DNA from: Planctomycetota bacterium
Lineage (GTDB): Bacteria > Planctomycetota > Phycisphaerae > Phycisphaerales > SM1A02
NCBI GenBank assembly: GCA_003671025.1
Contig: QWPW01000001.1
Location: 124,001-188,000, forward strand
Direction of reading: 5' to 3'
DNA: 64,000 bases
Within the stretch, counting starts at the first letter, position 1, and each line of letters starts with the position of its first letter. The notes beneath the pieces are model-generated. The model had not been told where the DNA came from. It saw nothing but the letters and a program-made list of their open reading frames with translations, and did not search any database. This document shows positions 10,221 to 18,894 of the stretch, piece by piece. Made by a program: the position numbers and the translations under genes.

Positions 10221-10264
10221 TGCAAAGACATCGCGGCGACTTGCGCCGCCGCGATGTCTTTGCA
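10221..10264 (-). terminator. Perfect 18-bp hairpin between pstS and pstC
   Basis: Arms TGCAAAGACATCGCGGCG (10221-10238) and its exact complement (10247-10264) flank an 8-base loop. No T-run follows on the minus strand, so it is more likely a partial terminator or a 3' stabiliser that lets pstS outproduce the downstream transporter genes. That role is inferred from similar arrangements in other pst operons. Confidence 0.65.
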
Positions 10265-10282
10265 CTTGTTTGAATCCAAATC

Positions 10283-11272
10283 TCATTCATAAGCCTGAGC
10301 GAGCGGCGTCGTCACCGCGTCGCCCGCAGCAGTCGTGAATTGCGTGCCGATGCGGCGCAATTTCCAATTGTTGGCGACCTTGGCGTAAATCGCGGCGGGA
10401 AGTTTGACGTAACCAACTTCGTTCACCAGTTCGGTCGCGTGCGCGAGATAGAACGCAACGAACGCTTCAACCTCTGGTCGGGCCGCGCTCGCTTTGTTGA
10501 TGTAGATGAAGAGCGGTCGGCTGAACGGCGTGTAGGAGCCGTTCTCGATGGTGTCCACGGTCGGCATGATCACGCCTTTGCCGTTGTCGATCCCGACTGC
10601 TTTGAGCTGCTCTTTGTTCTCAAAGTAATATGCGCAACCAAAGAACCCGATGGAGTTTTCATCGCCCGCGACGCCGCGCACGAGAACGTTGTCGTCCTCG
10701 GAAACGCTGATATCGCTGCGGATTGCGCCATCTTTTCCTACGGTCACCTCTTTGAAGTAATCGAACGTGCCCGAGTCAGTGCCCGGCGAATACACCTTGA
10801 TCGCGACCGCGGGCCACGTCGGATTGATGTCCTTCCACAACTTCGCAGTGCCCGACGCGGAGTAGATCTTCTTCACATCCGCCAACGTGAGTGACGAGCA
10901 CCACGTGTTCTTCGGATGGACCACGATGGTGAGTCCGTCGTAGGCAATAGGAAGTTCAACAAACTCGACGCCGCTCTTCGCAGCCGCTTCCGCTTCCGCT
11001 TTCTTGATGGGGCGCGATGCATCAGCGATGTCAACTTCGCCGGCACAGAAGCGCTTGAATCCGCCGCCGGTCCCCGAGATGCCCACGGTGACGCGCACTT
11101 TCTTCTCCGACTTGTTGAACTCTTCGGCGACGGCTTCGGTGATGGGATAGACGGTGGAGGAACCGTCGATCTTGATCGCGCCCTTGAGTGGCGCGGCGTC
11201 TTGCGTTCTTGCGTGAACACCGCTTGACGTTGCGAGGAGTGTGAGCGAGGCGATGAGTGAAAGTGTGTTCAT
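10283..11272 (-). CDS. pstS: Phosphate-binding protein PstS
   Basis: Exported phosphate receptor of the PstSCAB importer, 329 residues. A signal peptide is visible (hydrophobic stretch LSLIASLTLLATSSGVHA, cleavage likely after HARTQDA or just before). The phosphate-binding motifs IDGSSTVYPITEAVAEEF, SGTGGGFKRFCAGEVDIADA and SPGTDSGTFDYF are intact. The long form with VSEDDNVLVRGVAGDENSIGFFG is typical of the family. A Pho-box-like site lies about 70 bp upstream, and phoR ends 159 bp upstream. Confidence 0.96.
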   Translation of the reverse strand: MNTLSLIASLTLLATSSGVHARTQDAAPLKGAIKIDGSSTVYPITEAVAEEFNKSEKKVRVTVGISGTGGGFKRFCAGEVDIADASRPIKKAEAEAAAKSGVEFVELPIAYDGLTIVVHPKNTWCSSLTLADVKKIYSASGTAKLWKDINPTWPAVAIKVYSPGTDSGTFDYFKEVTVGKDGAIRSDISVSEDDNVLVRGVAGDENSIGFFGCAYYFENKEQLKAVGIDNGKGVIMPTVDTIENGSYTPFSRPLFIYINKASAARPEVEAFVAFYLAHATELVNEVGYVKLPAAIYAKVANNWKLRRIGTQFTTAAGDAVTTPLAQAYE

Positions 11273-11340
11273 AGATGAAGTGTCTTGTGTCGGGACAAGG
11301 GGCAGGAAAACAACTCGCGACCCGAATGGTCGCCGCCGCG

Positions 11341-11358
11341 TGTCAAGAACTGGTTAAG
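11341..11358 (-). promoter_or_regulatory. Pho-box-like site upstream of pstS
   Basis: On the minus strand it reads CTTAACCAGTTCTTGACA: two similar half sites (CTTAAC, CTTGAC) with an 11-bp period and an AGTT spacer, the architecture of known PhoB boxes. Almost the same 17-mer lies before phoB at 13639-13656. Confidence 0.65.
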
Positions 11359-11431
11359 CGCAGATGTAGAGTCGCGTGTTTTTGAAGGATTGTCACAGGG
11401 CGCCATCGCGAACCGAGCAGCGGGGAACGGC

Positions 11432-12646
11432 TCATTCACACGGCAAATACAGGCTCACGCGACATCCGCGCCCGAGCTCGCTGGTCAGTTCCACGCGCCC
11501 GCCATGAATGGTGGCAATGTGCTTGACGATGGCAAGTCCAAGTCCGGTCCCGCCTTGTGTGCGAGCTCGCGCCTTGTCGACGCGATAGAACCGTTCGAAG
11601 ATGCGCGGCAGATGTTTCGACGCAATGCCCGGACCAGTGTCCTCGACAGTGATCCGTGCGCAACGCTCTCCGAGCGCGACTTCGATCTTCACGCGCGCAT
11701 CCGCAGGTGAATACTTAATGGCATTGGAGACGAGATTGGCCAACGCTTGTTCCGCCAGCGAACGGTTGACGAACACGTGAATGTCCTGCGGCGCGAGCAA
11801 ATCAAGACGCACATTCTTCGCCTGCGCGGTGAGTTCGAGATCCTCGATGACTTGGGCGGTGATCTTGTTCATCGAGACTGACTCGCGCGTGAGCGTGTGG
11901 CGCGATTCCGGTTCTTCCAGAAACGCCAGCGTCAGGATGTCTTCGACAATTCCCGAGAGCCGCACGGTGTTGCGATGGACGATCTCGAGGAACTTTTGTC
12001 GTTGCTGAGGATCTTCGATTCCAACTTGCAGCAGCGTCTCGACATATCCCTTGATGTTGGTGATGGGCGTGCGCAATTCATGCGAGACGTTCGCCGCGAA
12101 CTCACTGCGCATCGACTCAAGTCGCCGCATGCGCGTGACATCGACCAGACTGATGACGACACCCGGCGGTCGGCCCTCGGTGTGCAACGGCTCGCAGGAA
12201 ACCTGCGCTTCCAGCGGGGAATCACGCTCAAATTGCAATTCGCCTTGCGCGCGACCATCGTTCCCCAGCGCGGTGGTCACGATGCGATTGAGCCCGGGTT
12301 GACGCACGACTTCTTGCAGTAATCGTCCTCGTGCGGCATCTTCTTCAAAGCCGAGCAATCGCTCTGCCGCGGGATTCGCCGAGATGATGCGTTGCAAGTG
12401 ATCGAGCGCAAGAACCGCAATCGAAGTCGCGCGCAGTACGCGGTCGATTTCTTCCAGTTGACTTGCAAGACGATCGTGACGTTCGCGTTCGCTGCGCAAT
12501 CGGCGCAACGCAAGGTCGGCCACGCCATCCATCATGGGGAAATGCTGATCGGTGGCGATGGAAGCGTGTTCATCGCGCAGCAGCGATTCGATTCGTCGGC
12601 AACTGCGGCGGCGAATGACACTCGATGCGGCCCATGCAACGGCCAT
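11432..12646 (-). CDS. phoR: Phosphate regulon sensor histidine kinase PhoR
   Basis: Phosphate-sensing kinase partner of PhoB. From the ATG at 12646, a short membrane-proximal segment leads to a PAS domain (LRATSIAVLALDHLQRIISANPAAERLLGF, read in parts), then the H-box SHELRTPITNIKGY, the N-box NLVSNAIKYSP, DTGPGI, FERFYRVDKARA and GGTGLGLAIVKHI. All catalytic boxes are intact. The frame remains open about 35 codons upstream of 12646 and encodes very hydrophobic residues but has no usual start codon, so the annotated N-terminus probably lacks its membrane anchor. The gene follows phoB. Confidence 0.93.
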   Translation of the reverse strand: MAVAWAASSVIRRRSCRRIESLLRDEHASIATDQHFPMMDGVADLALRRLRSERERHDRLASQLEEIDRVLRATSIAVLALDHLQRIISANPAAERLLGFEEDAARGRLLQEVVRQPGLNRIVTTALGNDGRAQGELQFERDSPLEAQVSCEPLHTEGRPPGVVISLVDVTRMRRLESMRSEFAANVSHELRTPITNIKGYVETLLQVGIEDPQQRQKFLEIVHRNTVRLSGIVEDILTLAFLEEPESRHTLTRESVSMNKITAQVIEDLELTAQAKNVRLDLLAPQDIHVFVNRSLAEQALANLVSNAIKYSPADARVKIEVALGERCARITVEDTGPGIASKHLPRIFERFYRVDKARARTQGGTGLGLAIVKHIATIHGGRVELTSELGRGCRVSLYLPCE

Positions 12647-12880
12647 CGCCGCGGCAATGATCCATCCCCACCAGAAACCGATCGCGGGCCCTTCCGCGAG
12701 GAACGTGATTGCGCAAGTGGAGATGGCAGCAGATGCGAGAATGAAGTAGTCCTATGCCTAAGCGCATCGCCGCGCGTAGAGGCGAAGCACAATTAGGAAA
12801 CGGCGATGGAAGCGACTGATTGCGCGCGGCATTCTGCCACTTTCTCACGGTGGTGCAGCCGTCGGGTGCTGTAACGAAAC

Positions 12881-13606
12881 TTAGAGTTCAACACTCGCAC
12901 GCGCATCGGCAAAGCGATAGCCCACGCCGCGCACCGTTTCCACGCTGTCCGCGAATTCGCCGAGCTTTCGGCGCAATGCGGTGACATGCACATCCACGGT
13001 ACGACTCGAAAGCACGGTGCTCTTGCCATGCACCGCGCCGATGATCTGGTCGCGCGTGCGAACAAATCCGGGGCGAGTGGCGAGGTAGTGGAGAATGCCG
13101 AACTCAGTCAGTGTGAGTTCGATCTTCTTTCCGTCACATAAGACTTCATGGCGATCGAGATCGATGATCAATCGTCCGTCGAGCAGCATGATGCGATCCC
13201 CCGAGGGAGCGGCTTCTTCCACGACTCCGCCACGACGAAGCACATTGCGCAGGCGTGCCATCAACACGCGAGGGCTGAACGGCTTCGTGACATAGTCATC
13301 GGCGCCAAGTTCGATGCCGGCGACCACATCCGCTTCTTCGCCTTTCGCAGTCACCATGACGATGGGAATCGTGCGCGTCGCTTCATCCTGCTTCAGGCGG
13401 CGACAAACTTCGAGACCATCAAGATCAGGAAGCATCAGGTCGAGCACAATGATGTCGGGCTTCTCGCGGCGAATGAGTTCGAGCGCCAAGCGACCGCTAT
13501 GAATCTTGCGCGCGCGCATTCCTGAGCGCTCCGCGTGAAACTCGATGAGCTCGGCGATTTCGAGCTCGTCTTCAATGATGAGCAGTTCGATTTTGGCGTT
13601 GGACAT
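12881..13606 (-). CDS. phoB: Phosphate regulon response regulator PhoB (OmpR family)
   Basis: The receiver domain (residues 1-125) has the acidic pocket ED near residue 12, phospho-acceptor aspartate in IIVLDLMLPDLDG and the conserved lysine in DYVTKPFSPR. A winged-helix DNA-binding domain follows (LTLTEFGILHYLATRPG, RTVDVHVTALRRKLG, TVRGVGYRF). Length 241 residues is normal. Neighbouring phoR and pst genes support the phosphate role. A Pho-box-like element ends about 33 bp before its start, suggesting autoregulation. Confidence 0.95.
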   Translation of the reverse strand: MSNAKIELLIIEDELEIAELIEFHAERSGMRARKIHSGRLALELIRREKPDIIVLDLMLPDLDGLEVCRRLKQDEATRTIPIVMVTAKGEEADVVAGIELGADDYVTKPFSPRVLMARLRNVLRRGGVVEEAAPSGDRIMLLDGRLIIDLDRHEVLCDGKKIELTLTEFGILHYLATRPGFVRTRDQIIGAVHGKSTVLSSRTVDVHVTALRRKLGEFADSVETVRGVGYRFADARASVEL

Positions 13607-13638
13607 GGGCGCAATCTTAGGGAATGAACCCGCACTAC

Positions 13639-13656
13639 TGTGAAGAACTGGTCAAG
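13639..13656 (-). promoter_or_regulatory. Pho-box-like site upstream of phoB
   Basis: Minus-strand reading CTTGACCAGTTCTTCACA matches the element before pstS at 16 of 18 positions and has the same 11-bp repeat structure. A TAAGAT hexamer lies 19 bases downstream and only 7 bases before the ATG, so a very short leader is possible. Confidence 0.6.
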
Positions 13657-13663
13657 AGTGCAT

Positions 13664-14896
13664 TCAGAGAAGTGCGGTATCGCCTTGTTTTGCAGCGTTT
13701 TCGCCAACAATCAGCGCGCTCTCGCACATCAGCGACGCCGCGCCAGTCACGGCGGGAAGCGAGAAGTTGACGCCATCGTCGGCGAGTGCGCCAAGGATCG
13801 CCATGGCTGCGGCTTCGCGCATGGCGACGGGAATCGCACACGCCCGGGCCGTGGTTTCGGTAGGGCAACCGCTTCGAAGGGCGATGGCTTCACAGAGAGT
13901 CTCATGACGCGCGGATCCACCTGCAAGCAGAATGCGCGCGCCGAGCGGGTGGCCCGCGACTCTTAGTTCGCGCGCGATGATCTGCGCGATCGCTTCGACG
14001 ATGGTGCGGCAGGCGTCGCAAGGGCTGAGCGAATCTGTGAGCGCCACGACGCGTGCGGCTTCATCACCAGTGCCGAGGGAACGACGCGCGTTTGCTGCGT
14101 TCGTGGAGTTCGCACAACTCATGCTCTCAACAATGCGCGAACAAATGTTCTCTTCGCACACGCCGCGTGCCGCACTGTGGCCGCTCGCATCAAATGGTTG
14201 TTTCAGTCGTTGCTGCGCGACGCTGTCGAGCAAATGATTACAAGCGGATATATCGAAGCCGCGAACATGAGCGACGCCATCACTGCGGCGGGGCAGCAAT
14301 GTGACGTTGGCAAATCCGCCAAGATTGATGATTGCTTGCGGCTGCTCATCATCACCAAACAGCACGAAATCAGCGAGCGGCGTGATGGGCGCGCCTTGTC
14401 CTCCCGACGCAACATTTCCGCCGCGCAGGTCATAGCGCACGCGGCAGCGCAAGCGCGCAGCCACTGGCCACGGATTCATAAGTTGCCACGTGATCGGTGG
14501 CGCATGAAACACAGTTTGTCCGTGTAAGACGACGAGGTGGGGCGTGACACCCGCCGCGCGCGCAAGTTGAGCGAGCGCCTCCGCGTGGACTTCGCCAAAC
14601 GCGAGCGCCGCGCGCGCAAGTTCACCCGCCGAAAGTGGCTGCTGCAGCGCAATTGCCCGAAGAGTCGCGGTCAATTCGCCCAACGGCCACGAGAGCGACG
14701 CGATCAACTCAACACGCATCAGAAGCCCATGTCCCTCGATGCGCAGCATCGCGGCGTCGAGTTCTCCATCGATGCTGGTCCCCGTCATTGTGCCTGCGAC
14801 GAAGCGCGTGGATTTGTGTGTTGGCGTGTTCAAAGTGGGCGCGGAAGAGTCAGTGATCGGGCGTGACGTTTGCTGTCGTAGCATCGTGCGTTGCAT
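13664..14896 (-). CDS. anmK: Anhydro-N-acetylmuramic acid kinase AnmK
   Basis: Recycling enzyme that cleaves and phosphorylates 1,6-anhydro-MurNAc released from peptidoglycan. The ATP-site motif [17 protein letters not shown] begins at about residue 34, followed by [26 protein letters not shown] and [12 protein letters not shown], and near the end [12 protein letters not shown]. Together these are diagnostic. About 30 non-conserved residues precede the domain, so the start is uncertain (ATG at 14896 or 14884; a TTG at 14911 also exists). It is the first gene of the minus-strand run that continues into phoB. uxs diverges. Confidence 0.9.
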   Translation of the reverse strand: MQRTMLRQQTSRPITDSSAPTLNTPTHKSTRFVAGTMTGTSIDGELDAAMLRIEGHGLLMRVELIASLSWPLGELTATLRAIALQQPLSAGELARAALAFGEVHAEALAQLARAAGVTPHLVVLHGQTVFHAPPITWQLMNPWPVAARLRCRVRYDLRGGNVASGGQGAPITPLADFVLFGDDEQPQAIINLGGFANVTLLPRRSDGVAHVRGFDISACNHLLDSVAQQRLKQPFDASGHSAARGVCEENICSRIVESMSCANSTNAANARRSLGTGDEAARVVALTDSLSPCDACRTIVEAIAQIIARELRVAGHPLGARILLAGGSARHETLCEAIALRSGCPTETTARACAIPVAMREAAAMAILGALADDGVNFSLPAVTGAASLMCESALIVGENAAKQGDTALL

Positions 14897-14967
14897 CGCT
14901 GCGGGGCGCAAGTGTCCTGATCATCACGGCGCATCACTTCGCAGTTTTCTCGTACCATCCGCGCCCC

Positions 14968-15939
14968 ATGGTTAAGCGCATTCTTGTCACCGGCGGCGCA
15001 GGATTTCTCGGCTCCCACCTCTGCGACCGTCTTGTCGCGATGGGCCACGATGTCATCTGCCTCGACAATCTTTTTACGAGTCAGAAATCCAACATCGCGC
15101 ACTTGCTTGATTTCAAGAACTTTGAGTTTGTTCGCCACGACATCACCCAACCAATCATGCTTGAAGTCGACGAGATCTTCAATCTCGCATGCCCCGCGGC
15201 GCCAGGGCACTACCAGTACAACCCGATCAAAACTATGAAGACGAGCGTGCTCGGCGCGATCAATGTGCTTGGCCTAGCCAAGCGCGTGCGCGCCAAGGTG
15301 TTTCATGCCTCCACCAGCGAGGTGTACGGCGATCCCGATGTTCACCCGCAGCCCGAAAGCTATCGCGGCAGCGTGAATCCCATCGGTCCGCGCGCTTGTT
15401 ATGACGAAGGAAAGCGCGCCGCCGAAACGTTGTTCTTCGACTATCACCGTCAGAACAAAGTCAATATCCGCGTGGTGCGCATCTTCAACACCTATGGCCC
15501 GCGCATGCATCCCTTTGATGGACGCGTCGTGAGTAACTTCATTCGCCAAGCAATTCACGGCGAACCAATCACGCTCTATGGCGAGGGCACGCAGACGCGA
15601 TCCTTCTGTTACGTCGATGACTTGCTCGATGGTTTCTTGGCGCTCATGAACGCGCCCGACGATTTGCCCGGACCAGTGAACATCGGAAATCCCAGCGAAT
15701 TCACCATTCGCCAGCTCGCGGAGTTGGTGATTGAACTCTCGGGAAGTCGTTCGCAAATCATCAAAGCCAGGCCGTTGCCAATGGATGATCCGCTGCAGCG
15801 TCGCCCCGATATCACGCTCGCTCGTGCCCGCTTAGGTTGGGAGCCGAAGATCGCATTGCGCGAGGGACTCGCGCGCACGATTTCGTACTTTCAATCGATT
15901 GATATGTCGCAGTTCCGCGCGCCGACGCCGAACTATTAA
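14968..15939 (+). CDS. uxs: UDP-glucuronate decarboxylase (UDP-xylose synthase)
   Basis: Extended short-chain dehydrogenase of 323 residues that converts UDP-glucuronate to UDP-xylose with bound NAD. The Rossmann motif [15 protein letters not shown], the N-terminal [23 protein letters not shown], the catalytic [10 protein letters not shown] and [10 protein letters not shown] (YxxxK), and [11 protein letters not shown] are all present and follow the UXS/RmlB pattern closely. The ATG at 14968 starts directly at the fold. An upstream start at 14863 would overlap anmK. It is followed by a terminator. Role in surface polysaccharide is inferred. Confidence 0.92.
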   Translation: MVKRILVTGGAGFLGSHLCDRLVAMGHDVICLDNLFTSQKSNIAHLLDFKNFEFVRHDITQPIMLEVDEIFNLACPAAPGHYQYNPIKTMKTSVLGAINVLGLAKRVRAKVFHASTSEVYGDPDVHPQPESYRGSVNPIGPRACYDEGKRAAETLFFDYHRQNKVNIRVVRIFNTYGPRMHPFDGRVVSNFIRQAIHGEPITLYGEGTQTRSFCYVDDLLDGFLALMNAPDDLPGPVNIGNPSEFTIRQLAELVIELSGSRSQIIKARPLPMDDPLQRRPDITLARARLGWEPKIALREGLARTISYFQSIDMSQFRAPTPNY

Positions 15940-15974
15940 ACACCGCGGCGGGCGCATCGCTCCACCAAACTCAT

Positions 15975-16011
15975 ACGCACACAGATCTCACAATCTCGTG
16001 TGCGTTTTTTT
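15975..16011 (+). terminator. Rho-independent terminator after uxs
   Basis: Arms ACGCACAC (15975-15982) and GTGTGCGT (15998-16005) are followed by a run of seven T (16005-16011). Position 36 bp after the uxs stop. Confidence 0.85.
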
Positions 16012-16215
16012 GTGTGATGCTTGCAGTTTCGCGCGCAGTCGAGCGAGTCGGCCACGGCGTCAAGCGCTTCGAACGCGCCGCGCGTTTCATGAGTCAAAGT
16101 GTTGAAGGCATCATTGCGATGGCGTTCGAATTCGACAGCGACCAGTGCCGGCGCGGAGCTCTCGTGCACGACCTTTGCGTGATCTTTGCGACGACCTGAT
16201 CGAGCTCTCAAAAAA

Positions 16216-16305
16216 TTTGTTCGGAAAAAAGTAGGGAACAGCGTGTGGGTCGATCCGATGTGGTAGGGTACGAACATCAACCGAACAAAAGGGCGGGCTT
16301 TGTTC
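16216..16305 (+). promoter_or_regulatory. Candidate SOS operator region of recA
   Basis: GAAC-N7-GAAC lies at 16272-16286, which is GTTC-N7-GTTC on the other strand, the form known for alphaproteobacterial LexA. TTTGTTCGG occurs at 16216 and 16299, and its complement CCGAACAAA at 16281, forming an inverted repeat at 16283-16305. The recA ATG is about 150 bp downstream. The assignment to LexA is inference. Confidence 0.45.
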
Positions 16306-16454
16306 GGGTTCAGATCGCGCTCAACCGAGTGGTTTCTGAACAAAATGCCCCGCGCACACTCACCACAGGGTTTGGCTGGTCAGAAGAATTTCCCTGCAAA
16401 ACATGCGGAATTCGAGTCGGACAGACCCACAGCACGACAGCGAAGGGGATAAAG

Positions 16455-17894
16455 ATGGTTGCGAATACAGCAGGACCAAACACGACAGGCATGAATAGAA
16501 CCGAGCCCGCGAAGACCGAGTCAGGCAAGACTGAACCAACAAGCAGGCAGGCCTCGTCGAATGCGCCCGTCGACAAGACGGTGCCAACCGCGGGCACGCT
16601 TCCGAATCCAACAAACCCAAACTCCACAGGATCACACACGATGGCGACTCCCGGCACTTCATCGACGACCAATCGTCTCGCGTCCACTTCCTCTCCTGCT
16701 GGCGGATCCAACAACCCGTCAGCGACTCCATCAGCGAGTCCGTCAGCCACTCCGTCAGCACGGATCGCGATTGAAGACAAGCCGCGCATCGCGCCGGCTG
16801 CGCAAGCGAAATTGGATGCCGCGAAAGCGGAGCAGCAGAAGGGCAAACTCGCCGCGATTGAACGCGCGATGAGCCAGATCGAGAAGGCCTACGGCAAGGG
16901 CTCGATCATGAAACTCGACGGCGATTCGCTCACGCCGATTCCATCCGTGGCAACGGGAGCATTGAGCTTGGATCTCGCGCTCGGTGGCCGCGGACTTCCG
17001 CGCGGACGCGTGATTGAAATCTTCGGGCCAGAGTCTTCAGGTAAGACGACGCTCGCACTCACCGTCATCGCAAACATCCAAAAGACCAACGGCGTCGCGG
17101 CGTTCATTGACGCCGAGCACGCACTCGATCCTTCGTGGGCCAAGCGCATCGGAGTCAACCTCGATGAAATGCTGGTCTCGCAACCAGACACTGGTGAGCA
17201 GGCACTCGAAATCTGCGAGATGTTGGTGCGATCCAATGCAGTGGACGTCATCGTGATTGACTCGGTCGCTGCGCTGATCCCGAAGGCCGAAATCGAAGGC
17301 GAAATGGGCGACTCGCAGATGGGTCTGCAAGCTCGACTGATGTCGCAAGCACTGCGCAAACTCACCGGCGCCATCGCCAAGAGCGAGTGCACTGTGATCT
17401 TCATCAACCAGTTGCGTGAGAAGATCGGCGTGATGTTCGGCTCGCCCGAAACCACGACCGGCGGCAAGGCGCTGAAGTTTTACGCCTCGGTGCGCATCGA
17501 CATTCGTCGCATCGGCGCGATCAAGGACGGCGATCGCAATGTGGGCAACCGCGTGCGAGCCAAGGTCGTCAAGAACAAAGTTGCGCCGCCATTCCGCGAA
17601 GCCGAGTTCGACATCATGTTCAACGAGGGCATCTCGACCACGGGCGACCTCGTCGATCTTGCCGCCGAGGACAACATCATCGAGAAGGCCGGTGCCTGGT
17701 TCAGCTACAAGACCACGCGCATCGGACAGGGTCGCGAAAACGCCAAGGCGTTTCTCCGCGAGAACCCAGCGATCTTCGCGGAGATTCGTCAGCGCGTCAT
17801 CGAGAAGCGTCTCGCGGCGAACGAGGTCGCAAATCGGTTGCGCACGACGACGCCACCGAAGAACAGCGACGCTGACAACGATGAGGATGAGTGA
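16455..17894 (+). CDS. recA: Recombinase RecA with long N-terminal extension
   Basis: Strand-exchange ATPase and SOS co-protease. The core begins near residue 129 ([20 protein letters not shown]) and holds Walker [10 protein letters not shown], the [10 protein letters not shown] segment, [12 protein letters not shown], the L1/L2 regions ([40 protein letters not shown]) and an acidic tail DADNDEDE. Length from 16455 is 479 residues against about 350 in most bacteria. The excess is a Ser/Thr/Pro/Ala-rich tail at the N-terminus with SATPSA-type repeats. The start has a good AAGGGG box 7 bases upstream. A later ATG at 16641 would shorten the extension to about 65 residues. Confidence 0.96.
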   Translation: MVANTAGPNTTGMNRTEPAKTESGKTEPTSRQASSNAPVDKTVPTAGTLPNPTNPNSTGSHTMATPGTSSTTNRLASTSSPAGGSNNPSATPSASPSATPSARIAIEDKPRIAPAAQAKLDAAKAEQQKGKLAAIERAMSQIEKAYGKGSIMKLDGDSLTPIPSVATGALSLDLALGGRGLPRGRVIEIFGPESSGKTTLALTVIANIQKTNGVAAFIDAEHALDPSWAKRIGVNLDEMLVSQPDTGEQALEICEMLVRSNAVDVIVIDSVAALIPKAEIEGEMGDSQMGLQARLMSQALRKLTGAIAKSECTVIFINQLREKIGVMFGSPETTTGGKALKFYASVRIDIRRIGAIKDGDRNVGNRVRAKVVKNKVAPPFREAEFDIMFNEGISTTGDLVDLAAEDNIIEKAGAWFSYKTTRIGQGRENAKAFLRENPAIFAEIRQRVIEKRLAANEVANRLRTTTPPKNSDADNDEDE

Positions 17895-17968
17895 GTACTT
17901 GCAGTCTTCGTGCGTGACGGTTTGTCGCGGTGCGTGATGGTTGGTTTCGCGCCGCACGCATCAACACG

Positions 17969-18029
17969 GATCATGAACCGATCATGAACCGATCATGAAC
18001 CGATCACGAACCGATCACGAATCGATCAC
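17969..18029. repeat. 11-bp tandem array, about five and a half copies
   Basis: Units are GATCATGAACC three times, then GATCACGAACC, GATCACGAATC and a partial GATCAC. The period equals about one DNA helical turn. Confidence 0.9.
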
Positions 18030-18126
18030 CACACATCTCGCGTTCAGCAAATTGATTGAATCGTGGATCGCGGATTACGCCGCGCGGTTGTCGACCGCCA
18101 ATCGGCAACCGTCGCCGGTGTACGAC

Positions 18127-18175
18127 GGCTGATGGCTGATGGCTGACAGCTGACAGATGACAGATGACAGATGCT
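18127..18175. repeat. 7-bp tandem array, seven copies
   Basis: Consecutive heptamers GGCTGAT, GGCTGAT, GGCTGAC, AGCTGAC, AGATGAC, AGATGAC and AGATGCT change stepwise along the array, as expected from slippage followed by point mutation. Confidence 0.85.
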
Positions 18176-18338
18176 GATGTAGTTCTTGACTGGTCAATGA
18201 TGCGTCGCGTCAGTGCACGCCGTGTCGGAGCGGTCGCATAGCGCGCGCACATTGACGGTGTCGACTGGCGAATTGCCGGCTGACAGACAGACAGGCAGAC
18301 TGACTGGCTGAACAAACCAACGATCCATTCGCGTAGCG

Positions 18339-18386
18339 CAGGCGTGGCGATGAGGGGCTCCTCTCTTCGTCACGCCTGTGTTTTTC
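18339..18386 (+). terminator. Hairpin with T-run in the recA downstream region
   Basis: Outer arms CAGGCGTG (18339-18346) and CACGCCTG (18371-18378), with inner GAGG/CCTC pairing, are followed by GTGTTTTTC. It looks like a Rho-independent terminator, but it lies 450 bp after recA with no gene directly before it. Confidence 0.55.
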
Positions 18387-18458
18387 ACAGGGAGCGCAAG
18401 GCGCCGATTGAAACGCGCGATCTTCACGCTGCGACCTCAACTTCAAGCACGCAAAAGA

Positions 18459-18502
18459 AACGCTCAATGAACGCTCAATGAACGCTCAAGGAACGCTCAA
18501 CG
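18459..18502. repeat. 11-bp tandem array, four copies
   Basis: Units AACGCTCAATG, AACGCTCAATG, AACGCTCAAGG and AACGCTCAACG. Confidence 0.88.
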
Positions 18503-18598
18503 CAACGCCTGACGATGCGACGCAACGTGAATCGCGCCCGTCATCCTCCGCAAATCGGTTGAACGACGGCGCAAATCTCCGTACACTTCTCCTCCGCC

Positions 18599-18682
18599 GC
18601 GGATGTGGCGAAACTGGCAGACGCGCAAGTTTCAGGTACTTGTGGGCTAACCCCCTTGGAGGTTCGATTCCTCTCATCCGCA
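18599..18682 (+). tRNA. tRNA-Leu (anticodon CAG)
   Basis: Acceptor arms GCGGATG (18599-18605) and CATCCGC (18675-18681) pair perfectly, with discriminator A at 18682. The anticodon stem CAAGT/ACTTG encloses loop TTCAGGT, giving anticodon CAG. A long variable arm (GTGGGCTAACCCCCTT region) marks a class II tRNA, and GGTTCGATTCC is the T arm. The 3' CCA is not encoded. Confidence 0.95.
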
Positions 18683-18691
18683 TGCTTGCAC

Positions 18692-18731
18692 GCAAAGAGC
18701 CCGCCGTGATTGATCACGGCGGGCTCTTTGC
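18692..18731 (+). terminator. Terminator of tRNA-Leu
   Basis: Perfect 18-bp arms GCAAAGAGCCCGCCGTGA (18692-18709) and its complement (18714-18731) with a 4-base loop, the right arm ending in CTCTTTGC. It starts 10 bases after the tRNA. Confidence 0.85.
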
Positions 18732-18894
18732 ATTGCGGCACGGTTGATTGTGTTTCTACGCATCGTTTCCAGGCGTCGTGGGCCGGCGCACCGACGGCCG
18801 CCCAGCACCTGCCGCCCAGCACTTGGTTACGCTCACAACACGCCATCGATGCGCTTGCGGGGTCCGCGGAGCGCGCGGTAATCGGAGTCCGTCC

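Larger units (their letters stand above)
17895..18598. other. Repeat-rich intergenic region between recA and tRNA-Leu
   Basis: About 700 bp without a convincing protein gene. It holds an 11-bp array (17969), a 7-bp array (18127), a hairpin with a T-run (18339-18386) and a second 11-bp array (18459). A small RNA ending at the hairpin is possible but not shown. Confidence 0.6.

Noticed and set aside
16014-16199. A 61-residue plus-strand frame and an antisense 135-residue frame upstream of recA
   Set aside because: The plus frame starts in the run of bases after the uxs terminator and neither product shows similarity or ribosome-binding site.
18170-18200. AGTTCTTGACTGGTCAATG, partly similar to the Pho-box candidates
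   Set aside because: Only one half site and the spacer match, and there is no phosphate-related gene next to it.
17969-18502. Short repeats as a CRISPR array
   Set aside because: Units are 7-11 bp without unique spacers, and no cas genes are present.
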